Assembly (NCBI GenBank): GCA_963795825.1 | Contig: CAWCIW010000002.1 | Span: 310,001 to 374,000, forward strand | Reading direction: 5' to 3' | Length of the DNA: 64,000 nucleotides | Source: BOG-908 sp963795825 | Lineage (GTDB): Bacteria; Pseudomonadota; Alphaproteobacteria; Acetobacterales; Acetobacteraceae | Shown: positions 47,149 to 55,102 of the stretch, in pieces | How the letters are laid out: each line of letters starts with the position of its first letter | How positions within the stretch are numbered: position 1 is the stretch's first letter | Translations under genes and position numbers: made by a program | Notes under the pieces: model-generated | What the model was told of the DNA's origin: nothing | Database searches by the model: none | What the model saw: only the letters and a program-made list of their open reading frames with translations

Positions 47149-47562
47149 CTATTTGCGTTTGACGATGCTGAGGACCATCGCGCCGAACAGCATGGCCGCG
47201 GCGGTGAAGGCGGCGATCACCACGCGCAGGCGCAGGCCGTAATCGGTGGATTGGGCGTGCAGCTCGCCAAGCATGCGGGTTCGCTCGGCAGCGACGCGGG
47301 ACTCTATCGTGCCGGGGCCGGACAGAACGCGGTCCGCGCTGTCGTCGAGCAGCGGGCGCAGGGCGGCCAGCGCGGGTTCGGGGTTGGCGGAATGCGCGGC
47401 GGTGATCGCCTGGTCGAGCGTCTGGCTGCGGGCGTAGGCGCGGTCGAAGGGGAGTTGTGCGCCGTAGGTGGAAAAGGCGCCGACCAGGCCCACCACCACG
47501 AACGCCATGAGCAGGAAGCCGGTCCAGGTGGCGGTGTCGGCGGAGCTTTGGGATTGCGGCAT
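47149..47562 (-). CDS. Small two-TM membrane protein, unknown function
   Basis: 137 residues from MPQSQSSADTATWTGF at 47562; the long upstream open frame overlaps the signal-peptidase fragment on the other strand and is rejected. Helices GFLLMAFVVVGLVGAFSTYG and VVIAAFTAAAMLFGAMVLSIV flank an extracytoplasmic helical domain of about 70 residues (QTLDQAITAAHSANPEPALAAL). No family recognised. It is alone, with a repeat downstream. Confidence 0.6.
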   Translation of the reverse strand: MPQSQSSADTATWTGFLLMAFVVVGLVGAFSTYGAQLPFDRAYARSQTLDQAITAAHSANPEPALAALRPLLDDSADRVLSGPGTIESRVAAERTRMLGELHAQSTDYGLRLRVVIAAFTAAAMLFGAMVLSIVKRK

Positions 47563-47725
47563 CGGGCGGGCCTTTGGTGGTGTTTTGCGGTGTGCTTGCA
47601 TGCTTGGGCGCTGGGCGTCCAATGCAAGGGGGTGCGCTGGGGGGCAGGGCGACGCGGGTTTTGCCTCGCTTTGCCTGGCGCAAGGTGTTCTTCTGGCGTG
47701 GCGCGAAACGAATCTGGGAGCCAGC

Positions 47726-47917
47726 ATGCCGGTGAAGCGACAATCCCCCGCGGCCGGGCTGCGCTCCCTGCCGGGAGCGTTCGCTTTGGCGCTGCTGTTC
47801 CGCTCCACCGCGGTGCAGTCGTTCAACATACCTACCGGCTCCGCCATGCCCACGCTGCTGACGGGCGTCACCGTTCTGGTCTTCAAGCTCGCTTACGGAT
47901 TCAGCCGGTTTGCATGA
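47726..47917 (+). pseudogene. Truncated signal peptidase I fragment
   Basis: 63-residue frame. LALLFRSTAVQSFNIPTGSAMPTLLTG and VLVFKLAYGFSRF (each in parts) line up with the N-terminal membrane anchor and catalytic-Ser box of signal peptidase I (consensus QPFNIPSGSMxPTLLxGD...SKxxYG). The Ser is kept in TGSAMP, but the acidic position after LLTG is changed, and everything after the first box (catalytic Lys region onward) is missing. It ends with an ATGA overlap with the next gene. It looks like a dead duplicate; the functional lepB must be elsewhere. Confidence 0.65.
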
Positions 47918-48411
47918 GGCCTCGGCGCGTGGCGGTCGCCGCGTGTGCGTGTGTGGTGATCGCACTTGGCCTGGCGTTTGGTTTTGCACCACGGCAGGCG
48001 ATCGTCACGCGGGTTTATGTTGCGGCTTCGCCGATGCGCGTCTGGTCGGTGATGGTGGATACCGCCGCGTATGGCGCGTGGAACCGGATATGCGGTTGGT
48101 GGGGCGGCTTGAACCCGGCCAGGTGATCGAAGTGCGCGCGGGGCGCGGCAAGGACGAGATGGCGTTTCATGTTGGTTCTGGTGGCGCGGCCGGGCCGGGA
48201 GCTGCGTTGGTTCGGGCGTATCTGGCTGCCGCGCGTGTTCGACGCGGTGCATTATTTCCGGCTGGAGCACGCGGGCGACGGCACGCGTCTGGTTCAGGGC
48301 GAGTCGGTGCAAGGCGTGGCGCTGTGGCTGTTCGATCTGGCTGGGCTGGCAAGAAGCTTCGAGCAAGTGAATTTAGAACTCAAGCAGCGCGCGGAAACGC
48401 CAGCCCAGTAA
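47914..48411 (+). pseudogene. SRPBCC-fold protein, two frameshifts
   Basis: Three frames together give about 165 residues: an N-terminal hydrophobic helix (VAVAACACVVIALGLAFGF), VTRVYVAASPMRVWSVMVDTAAYGAWN, then (after a lost C near 48085) PDMRLVGRLEPGQVIEVRAG, and (after one gained base near 48165) VLVARPGRELRWFGRIWLPRVFD and YFRLEHAGDGTRLVQGES. This is the START/SRPBCC ligand-binding pattern of polyketide-cyclase-like proteins. Net length is divisible by three, consistent with one deletion plus one insertion. The ligand is unknown. Confidence 0.65.
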
Positions 48412-48423
48412 AGCTCCCGGCAG

Positions 48424-48490
48424 AACAAGCCGCCGACAGGGAGCAAAAGTTTTTTGCTTCTTTTTTGCAAAAAAGAAGGCCTTGCTTGCT
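48424..48490. repeat. Intergenic palindromic element, half P centre plus B arm (copy 21)
   Basis: CCGCCGACAGGGAGCAAAAG, TTTTTTGCTTC, loop TTTTTTGCAAAAAA, GAAGGCC. It separates the SRPBCC gene from crtC (convergent). Confidence 0.87.
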
Positions 48491-49437
48491 TATCCTCGCC
48501 GAGGCGCCTTGAAGGGCAGCATAGCCTGGACCCAGGGTGCGACGAACCGATCCAGCGACAGACACTCATGCACCGCCCGCGTATCCTGCCCGCACACGCG
48601 CGTGGAGATAACCGAGCGCGCATAGAACGGCGCATCCTCCAGCCTTTGCACCACGCGCGGTGTGTCGCCCGCCTCGGCGAGCGTGCCCATGCCAAGGCCC
48701 CAGAAGCTTTTCCCGAGCGGCGCTGCGGGCGGCGCTGCGATCGAGGTGGCATGACCCGCGCTGTCGTAGCGCAGCGTGGTGCAGAAGGGTGCGCCGTTGC
48801 GGCGTTCGCCGTGGTAGAGCACCGCCACGCCGTCCGGCAGTTTGGCGCGGCACCAGTTCCATGACCGGAAACCTTCTTCGAGCGGCTCGTCGCCGGCGTT
48901 GGTATCGAAATACGCGTGTCCCTGCCAATTTAGTTCGGGTGCTTGCATATTCACGGAGATGCGGGCGCCGGGTGCGATGGGCGACCAGCGGTGGCGGCCG
49001 GTGCCGTCGAGTTCCACGATGTGCGTGGACAATGCGGGGGGATGCAGACGTAGCGTTCCGCGCAGGCGCGAGGGAAGCGGGGCGGTGATTTCGCTGATGT
49101 CCGCGGTGAGTGTGGTGCCGTCCCAAAGGAGGCCGGACGGGCCGATGCGGAGGTTGTCCGCGTCGCGCGACAACGCGGTGGCGGGGCGTTCCGTCATCGC
49201 CCAGCGTTTGCCGCCGCGTCCGTAGAGCGCCACGTTCATCGCGCAGTGGTTTTCGGGGTTTCCGTCGCCGTTCCTGCGCGCCCATTTATACCATGGGGAG
49301 AATACGCTGCCGATGAACGCGATCAGCGTGAGGCCGTGCGCGCCGTCGTCGCTGAGCGCGTCGATATACCACCATTCGTAGCCGCGCGGGGCTACGGGTT
49401 TGTCGAATCGCCAGTGGCGATCACGCTCGACGCCGCA
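48490..49437 (-). CDS. crtC: Carotenoid 1,2-hydratase (hydroxyneurosporene synthase)
   Basis: Adds water to the C-1,2 double bond of acyclic carotenoids in the spheroidene/spirilloxanthin pathway. The frame shows the family pattern FDKPVAPRGYEWWYIDALSDDG, HGLTLIAFIGSVFSPWYKWARR, NHCAMNVALYG and, near the end, FWGLGMGTLAEAGDTPRVVQRLEDAPFYARS (in parts). The 5' end is approximate: no ATG, GTG or TTG occurs in this frame between the conserved region and the crtD coding sequence. A GTG 30 nt away in the crtD frame would work if one base were wrong. It overlaps the crtD 3' end and is co-transcribed with it. Confidence 0.86.
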   Translation of the reverse strand, partial: CGVERDRHWRFDKPVAPRGYEWWYIDALSDDGAHGLTLIAFIGSVFSPWYKWARRNGDGNPENHCAMNVALYGRGGKRWAMTERPATALSRDADNLRIGPSGLLWDGTTLTADISEITAPLPSRLRGTLRLHPPALSTHIVELDGTGRHRWSPIAPGARISVNMQAPELNWQGHAYFDTNAGDEPLEEGFRSWNWCRAKLPDGVAVLYHGERRNGAPFCTTLRYDSAGHATSIAAPPAAPLGKSFWGLGMGTLAEAGDTPRVVQRLEDAPFYARSVISTRVCGQDTRAVHECLSLDRFVAPWVQAMLPFKAPRRG

Positions 49438-50883
49438 AGGCGGCCGGAGAGTGCTGCCATCGGCACGCCCGCCCCCGGATGCGTGCTGCCCCCCGCCAGA
49501 TACAGGCCCGGTATTGCCGTCTGGCTGCCCGGGCGCTGGAAGGTTGCCATCGGGCCGTGTACCGCCTGGCCGTACAGCGCGCCCCCCGTCGAGGGGAACA
49601 GCGCCGCGAAGTCCCGCGGCGTCGTCCGCACGCTGGCTGCCGTGGTCCGGTCCACTTGCAGGCCGCAGCGGGCGAGAAATTGGAAGCTGCGTGTTTCGCA
49701 CTGGGTGATCTCCGATTTGGACAATCCGGCGGTGTCGCCGGAGGCGGGCGCGTTGACTAGGCAAAGCAGGCGTTCGGGGTTGTTCGGTGCAGGGGTTTCG
49801 TCGTCGCGGTCTTGCGCGCATACGTAGATGGTGGGGTTCTGCGGCAGGCGGCGGCGATCGAATATGTCGGCGAATTCAGCAGCGTAGTCGCGCGAGAAGA
49901 ACACGTTGTGTCGGGTGAGCGGGAAGCCGCTGGCGCGCGCGTGCAGCGCCCAGGTGATGGCGGAGAGCGAGCGGTTTTGCGGTTTCACGCCCGGCGTTGC
50001 GCGCGCGACTTCCGGCCCGAACTGGCCGGCCGCGAGTGCGGCTGCATCCGCATTGACGATGATGGCATCAGCAGCGATGCGTTCGCCGGTGGCAAGACGC
50101 ACGGCGACGGCGCGGCCGGCCTGCACATCGATTCCCTGCACATGGGCGCCGTATTGGAATGCCACCTGGAGGCGTTCGGCGACGCGGGCCAGGGCGGCGG
50201 CGAGCTGGTGCATGCCGCCTTGCACGCGCCATACGCCGTCGCGTTCCACATGCGCCACGAGCATGAGCGTGGCCGGCGCGAGATAGGGCGAGGAGCCGCA
50301 ATAGGTGGCGTAGCGGCCGAACAATTGCCGCAGGCGCGGGTCGGTGAAATGCGTGGAGAGGGCGCGCATCATCGTGTCGAACGGGCTGATCGCAAGCATG
50401 CGGCGGATTCCCGACCTGGCGGACGAGCGAGAGTGGCGTGGGGAGTTTGCCGCGCAGGAAAGGGGTCTCCAGCGTTTCGTAGATCTGTCGCGCGCGGGCG
50501 GAGAACGCGCGGAAACCGGCGGCTTCCGCCAGGCCGGCGAATTTGGCGATCGCATCTGTCGATTGGTCGAGATCGGCGTGCAGGTCTAGTGATTCGGTAT
50601 CGGACCAGGCGTGGCGGGCCAGGATATCCGCGCGCTGCAGGGTGATTTCCTGCTGCAGCGTGGTGCCGGCGGCGGCGAAGAGCTGCTCGAACACCCAGCG
50701 CATGGTGAACACGGTGGGGCCGGCATCCAGCAGGGCGTCGCCGGCCTGCACCAGACGCATCTTGCCGCCAGGTGTGGCCTGGCGTTCGAGCACGGTGACC
50801 GCCCAGCCTGCGGCGGCCAGGTCGAGCGCGGCTGCCAGGCCGCCGATGCCGGCCCCGATGATGACTGCCCGCTTCTGGCGCAT
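49392..50883 (-). pseudogene. crtD: Carotenoid 3,4-desaturase (methoxyneurosporene dehydrogenase), frameshifted
   Basis: FAD-dependent phytoene-desaturase-family enzyme that introduces the C-3,4 double bond after hydration. Start MRQKRAVIIGAGIGGLAAALDLAAAG at 50883 holds the Rossmann FAD motif. A surplus G in a run of three (CCC at 50410-50412 on the plus strand) shifts the frame after LSLVRQVG; RRMLAISPFDTMMRALSTHF and the C-terminal GLYLAGGSTHPGAGVPMA box follow in the second frame to 49392. Length is 497 codons plus one base. With crtC it faces the crtE operon, as in Rhodobacter. Probably a sequence error. Confidence 0.9.
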
Positions 50884-50930
50884 GCGTTTCCCTGCTTGAC
50901 ACTGCCGTCATTAAAGAATGACAGTCCGGG

Positions 50931-50948
50931 TGACAACCCAGGTTTACA
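50931..50948. promoter_or_regulatory. Degenerate PpsR/CrtJ-like site upstream of crtE
   Basis: TGA-N12-ACA, one mismatch to the TGT-N12-ACA consensus, within the 75-bp crtD-crtE divergent region (50884-50958). Tentative. Confidence 0.3.
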
Positions 50949-50958
50949 CTTCACGAGA

Positions 50959-51840
50959 ATGGAGGGCGCGTTGGACCCCTTGTCGCGTATCGAGCGGGCG
51001 CTGAACGAGGCGGTGTCGCAGGCCGAGGTGCCGGGATGCCCGCCGCTGCTGGCGCGCGCGCTGCGGGCCAGCGTGTTTCCGCGCGGGGCGCGCATACGGT
51101 CGCGTCTCTGCCTGGCGGTGGCGATGGCGTGCGGGGAGGATGCGCCGGCGCTGACCGACGCTGCGGCCGCCGCGATCGAATTGCTGCATTGTGCGTCGCT
51201 GGTGCATGACGACCTGCCGTGTTTCGACGATGCCGACACGCGGCGCGGCCGGCCTTCCGTGCATTGCGCGTTCGGTGCGCCGCTTGCGGTGCTTGCCGGC
51301 GATGCGCTGATCCTGCTGGCATTTCAGATACTTGCAGAGGCCGCCCCGGTGGCGCCGGCGCGGCTGGGGCCGCTCATCGGCGTGATCGGGCGTGGCGTGG
51401 GCGTGCCATACGGTATCATCGCGGGGCAGGCCTGGGAGTGCGAGGCCTCGGCCGATCTGGCGCGCTACCAGCGGCAGAAGACCGGTGCGCTGTTCGCCAG
51501 TGCCACCATGGCGGGCGCGGCCTCGGCGGGTGCGGACGTCGCGCCCTGGCGGGCGTTGGGGCTGCGCCTGGGCGAGGCGTTCCAGGTGGCCGACGATTTG
51601 CGCGACGCGGCCGGCGTGCCTGAGGAGCTCGGCAAACCGGTGGGGCAGGATCTGGCGCACCAGCGGCCGAATGCGGTTCTGGAACTGGGGCTGGATGGTG
51701 CGGTGGCGTGGCTCGGCGAACTGGCTGAGCGCGCGGTCGATTCGGTTCCGGCCTGTGTGGGCCAGGCGGATCTGCGAAGCCATATCGTGACTGAAACGTC
51801 GCGGTTGTTGCCGCGGCAGCTGGCGCGCGTTGCGGCCTAG
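50959..51840 (+). CDS. crtE: Geranylgeranyl diphosphate synthase
   Basis: 293-residue trans-prenyltransferase that makes GGPP for carotenoids and the bacteriochlorophyll tail. The first Asp-rich motif is DDLPCFDDAD (residues 84-93), and the second is DDLRDAAG (212 on); FPRGARIRSRLCLAVA and GQAWEC are also family features. Start ATG 50959 with ACGAGA upstream. It opens the plus-strand superoperon and diverges from crtDC, with a 75-bp control region. A full repeat unit lies between it and crtF. Confidence 0.92.
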   Translation: MEGALDPLSRIERALNEAVSQAEVPGCPPLLARALRASVFPRGARIRSRLCLAVAMACGEDAPALTDAAAAAIELLHCASLVHDDLPCFDDADTRRGRPSVHCAFGAPLAVLAGDALILLAFQILAEAAPVAPARLGPLIGVIGRGVGVPYGIIAGQAWECEASADLARYQRQKTGALFASATMAGAASAGADVAPWRALGLRLGEAFQVADDLRDAAGVPEELGKPVGQDLAHQRPNAVLELGLDGAVAWLGELAERAVDSVPACVGQADLRSHIVTETSRLLPRQLARVAA

Positions 51841-51841
51841 A

Positions 51842-52003
51842 GAGGCAAGCAAGCAGTCCTTTTTTGAAAAAAAGGACCAAAAAACTTTTGCTCTGACGGT
51901 TGCATCGCGGCCCGCGTCTGTTCTGGAAAATGGTGTGTTGGCACAGCCGTCGGAGCAAAAGTTTTTTGCTTCTTTTTTTCAAAAAAGAAGGCCTTCCTTA
52001 CTT
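51842..52003. repeat. Intergenic palindromic element, A-centre-B unit (copy 22)
   Basis: A arm with TTTTTTGAAAAAAA loop, weak G-like centre (TGACGGTTGCA...ACAGCCGTCGG), right B arm with TTTTTTTCAAAAAA loop. It sits inside the photosynthesis superoperon between crtE and crtF and is open in the crtF frame. Confidence 0.9.
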
Positions 52004-52006
52004 GCC

Positions 52007-53077
52007 TTGCGCGACCGCCTGGTCTCGCAACCAGCCTTCAGAAGCTGGGCCGCGAAATTCCCGCTGACGCGCCACATCGCGCGGCGACGCACGTCCGAAC
52101 TGTTCGATCTCTGCGCCGGCTTCGTCTATTCGCAAATACTCTCCGCCAGCCTGGACCTGGATCTCTTCGAGATACTCGCGGCTGGGCCGATGGGTTTGCC
52201 GAGTCTGGCGGCCCGGATGGAATTGCCCGAGTCGGCGGCGCGACGGCTGCTCGATGCGTGCGTCGCGCTGCGTCTGGTCAGCAAGCGCGGCGATACGCTG
52301 TATGGGCTGGGCGCGCTCGGTGCGGCGCTTGTGGACAATCCCGGCCTGGTCGCGATGATCTCGCATCACCGGCTGTTATATGCGGATCTGACGGACCCGG
52401 TCGCACTTCTGCGCGACGGGCGTGGCGCCCGGCTCTCGCAATATTGGGCGTATCGGCCTGACGCTTTGCCCGACGAGGTATCCGGCTATTCGGCGCTAAT
52501 GGCGGCCACGCAGCCGATGGTGGCTGACGAGATATTGGATGCGTACCCGATCGGCCGGCATCGCTGCCTGATGGATGTGGGCGGCGGCGATGGGGCTTTT
52601 CTGGCCGCGGCGGGGTTGCGCGCGCTCGATCTGCGTTTGGTGCTGTTCGATTTGCCGGCGGTGGCGTCGCGGGCTTCCAAACGGTTCGAGTCGCTTGGGC
52701 TTTCGGAACGCTCGTCGGTTGTGCCGGGAAGTTTTCTGTCCGACGCGCTACCGCAGGGCGCCGATGTGATCAGCCTAGTGCGGGTCATACATGATCACGA
52801 CGATGCCGCGGTCTGCACCTTGCTGCGCGCTGTACGTGCGGCATTGCCCGCAACTGGCGTGCTCATCCTGGGCGAGCCGATGGCCGGAACGCGTAATGCG
52901 GCGCGCATGGGCGATGCGTATTTCGGCTTTTACCTGCTGGCGATGGGCAGCGGGCGACCGCGCGATTCGGCCGAGCTGACCCGCCTGTTGCTGGCCTGCG
53001 GCTTCGGTCGGGTGCGCCGCCTGGCGACAAACACGCCGCTTCTGGCGAGTGTGCTGGTGGCCGAGTGTAAATCGTGA
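52007..53077 (+). CDS. crtF: Demethylspheroidene O-methyltransferase
   Basis: About 356 residues from a TTG at 52007. O-methylates the C-1 hydroxyl of acyclic carotenoids, after CrtC. N-terminal dimerisation helices with FPLTRHIARRRTSELFDLCAGFVYSQ (in parts), the SAM site CLMDVGGGDGAFLAAAG, and VIHDHDD as catalytic His region. The start is uncertain: the frame stays open through the repeat back to the crtE end, so up to 59 extra residues could be read, but family similarity begins at LRDRLVSQP. bchC follows 70 nt later. Confidence 0.9.
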   Translation: MRDRLVSQPAFRSWAAKFPLTRHIARRRTSELFDLCAGFVYSQILSASLDLDLFEILAAGPMGLPSLAARMELPESAARRLLDACVALRLVSKRGDTLYGLGALGAALVDNPGLVAMISHHRLLYADLTDPVALLRDGRGARLSQYWAYRPDALPDEVSGYSALMAATQPMVADEILDAYPIGRHRCLMDVGGGDGAFLAAAGLRALDLRLVLFDLPAVASRASKRFESLGLSERSSVVPGSFLSDALPQGADVISLVRVIHDHDDAAVCTLLRAVRAALPATGVLILGEPMAGTRNAARMGDAYFGFYLLAMGSGRPRDSAELTRLLLACGFGRVRRLATNTPLLASVLVAECKS

Positions 53078-53083
53078 TTGACA
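53066..53083. promoter_or_regulatory. PpsR/CrtJ-type operator upstream of bchC
   Basis: TGTAAATCGTGATTGACA, an exact TGT-N12-ACA, overlapping the crtF stop. A second half-matching site (CGT-N12-ACA, 53092-53109) follows at 26-bp spacing. It would repress bchC and downstream genes under oxygen. Confidence 0.6.
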
Positions 53084-53147
53084 ACTTCGACCGTCAGGCT
53101 AGGCTTACACTTATTGAGTTCACCGCGCCGCCGAGAGAGAGGGCCTG

Positions 53148-54086
53148 ATGCAGACAAACGCAATCGTTCTGACCGCCCCCGCGAGCCTGGGCCTGCGCAC
53201 CATCGCGTTGACGCCACCCGGGCCTGAAGACGTGGTGGTGGACGTGGCCTGGAGCGGCATCAGCGCCGGCACCGAGCGGCTGCTTTACACCGGCCGCATG
53301 CCGCCTTTCCCCGGCATGGGATACCCGCTGGTGCCAGGCTACGAGACGGTCGGGCGCGTGAGCGCTGCCGGTCCGAACGCCGGCGTGGCGGCCGGGACCC
53401 TGGTGTTTGTGCCCGGTGCGAATTGCTACGGCGATGTGCGCGGGCTGTTTGGCGGTGCCGCGTCGCGTCTTGTGACGGGCGGCGCGCGGGTTGTGCCTTT
53501 GCCGGAGGGTTTGGGCGAGACTGCAACGTTGCTGGCGCTGGCGGCGACCGCACAGCACGCTTTGGCGCTGCCTGGTGCGGGGTTGCCCGACCTGATCGTC
53601 GGGCACGGCATGCTGGGGCGCCTGCTGGCGCGGCTGGCCGTGGCTGCCGGTGGTGCGCCGGTCGTGTGGGAACGCGAGCCTGGCCGCAGAGATTGCGCCG
53701 GGGCCTATGAAGTCGTCGATCCTGCTTTGGATGCGCGGCGCGATTATAAGTTGGTTATCGACGCAAGTGGCGATGCCGGTGTGCTCGACACGCTTGTCGC
53801 CCATCTGGCGCCTGGTGGCACGGTGGTGCTTGCCGGTTTCTACAGCGATCGCCTGAGTTTTGCGTTCGCGCCGGCCTTCATGCGCGAGGCGCGCATACTC
53901 ATAGCGGCGCAGTGGCAGCGCGCGGACATGGCGCATGTCGTCAGGCTCGCGGCCGATGGCGTGCTGAATCTCGAAGGGCTCATCACGCATCGCGCGCCTG
54001 CGCGATTTGCCGAGAGCGCCTACGCGGATGCATTCGGAAATGCCGATTGCCTGAAAATGATACTCGATTGGAGCGACGCCGCATGA
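53148..54086 (+). CDS. bchC: Bacteriochlorophyllide a dehydrogenase (3-hydroxyethyl dehydrogenase)
   Basis: 312 residues, medium-chain dehydrogenase-like. Oxidises the 3-(1-hydroxyethyl) group to the acetyl group of bacteriochlorophyllide a. Features: SGISAGTERLLYTGRMPPFPGMGYPLVPGYE (in parts), the truncated Rossmann site LIVGHGMLGRLLARL, and DASGDAGVLDTLVAHL. The ATG 53148 follows GAGAGAGGG. The stop overlaps the bchX start by 4 nt, the usual bchCXYZ arrangement. Confidence 0.94.
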   Translation: MQTNAIVLTAPASLGLRTIALTPPGPEDVVVDVAWSGISAGTERLLYTGRMPPFPGMGYPLVPGYETVGRVSAAGPNAGVAAGTLVFVPGANCYGDVRGLFGGAASRLVTGGARVVPLPEGLGETATLLALAATAQHALALPGAGLPDLIVGHGMLGRLLARLAVAAGGAPVVWEREPGRRDCAGAYEVVDPALDARRDYKLVIDASGDAGVLDTLVAHLAPGGTVVLAGFYSDRLSFAFAPAFMREARILIAAQWQRADMAHVVRLAADGVLNLEGLITHRAPARFAESAYADAFGNADCLKMILDWSDAA

Positions 54087-55102
54087 ACGCACATGTTTCC
54101 CCGCAGGCGGCAAACTCGGCACAGGCGAGCATGGCGGACGCATTGCGCCACGAAGCTTCGATCGCGCCCGATCCGGTCTCGACGGCGCCCGCAAAGAAAG
54201 AAACCCAGGTTATCGCCATCTATGGCAAGGGTGGCATCGGCAAGAGTTTTACCCTCGCCAATCTCAGCTACATGATGGCGCAGCAGGGCAAGCGCGTATT
54301 GCTGATCGGCTGCGATCCGAAGAGCGATACCACGTCGCTGCTGTTCGGCGGCCGCAGTTGCCCGACGATCATCGAGACATCCTCGAAGAAGAAGCTGGCC
54401 GGCGAGGCGGTGGCGATCGGCGATGTGTGCTTCAAGCGCGATGGCGTCTATGCGATGGAGCTTGGCGGCCCCGAGGTCGGCCGCGGTTGCGGCGGGCGCG
54501 GTATCATTCACGGCTTCGAGTTGCTGGAGAAGCTCGGTTTCCATGAGTGGGGCTTCGATTACGTGCTGCTCGATTTCCTCGGCGACGTGGTATGCGGCGG
54601 TTTTGGCCTGCCGATCGCGCGCGACATGTGCCAGAAGGTCATTGTCGTAGCCTCGAACGATCTGCAATCGCTCTACGTGGCGAACAACGTGTGCTCGGCG
54701 GTCGATTATTTCCGCAGGCTGGGCGGCAATGTCGGCGTGGCCGGCATGGTCATCAACAAGGATGACGGGACAGGCGAGGCGCAGGCCTTTGCTTCCGCGG
54801 TTGGCATCCCCGTGCTGAGCGCTATTCCGGCTGACGACGATATTCGGCGGAAGAGTGCGAATTACGAGATCATCGGCACGCCGGGCGGCCGTTGGGCGCC
54901 GATGTTCGAGATGCTGGCGCAGCAGGTAGCCGATGCGCCGCCGGTTCGCCCGAATCCGCTGACGCACGAAAATCTTCTTGGCCTGTTCAAAGGGGATGCT
55001 GTCGGCCGCAGCGTGGTGCTGGTGCCGGCCACCGAATCCGATATGTGCCCGGCGACGGTGAATACCAAGGCGTCGCTCGAAGTGATCTACGCGGGCGTAT
55101 GA
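54083..55102 (+). CDS. bchX: Chlorophyllide a reductase iron protein subunit X
   Basis: 339 residues, nitrogenase-iron-protein homologue. ATP-driven electron donor to BchYZ, which reduces ring B of chlorophyllide. P-loop YGKGGIGKSFTLANLS (about 47-62), LIGCDPKSDTTSLLFGG, and the two cluster Cys regions GGRGIIHG / CGG and DVVCGGFGLPIA. The N-terminal 40 residues are a variable extension (Ala-rich). ATGA overlaps on both sides (bchC and bchY) mark tight coupling. Confidence 0.96.
   Translation: MNAHVSPQAANSAQASMADALRHEASIAPDPVSTAPAKKETQVIAIYGKGGIGKSFTLANLSYMMAQQGKRVLLIGCDPKSDTTSLLFGGRSCPTIIETSSKKKLAGEAVAIGDVCFKRDGVYAMELGGPEVGRGCGGRGIIHGFELLEKLGFHEWGFDYVLLDFLGDVVCGGFGLPIARDMCQKVIVVASNDLQSLYVANNVCSAVDYFRRLGGNVGVAGMVINKDDGTGEAQAFASAVGIPVLSAIPADDDIRRKSANYEIIGTPGGRWAPMFEMLAQQVADAPPVRPNPLTHENLLGLFKGDAVGRSVVLVPATESDMCPATVNTKASLEVIYAGV

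Noticed and set aside
49441..49821. N-terminal extension of crtC to 49821
   Set aside because: This part lies antiparallel-free but fully inside the crtD coding region in another frame and shows no CrtC similarity.
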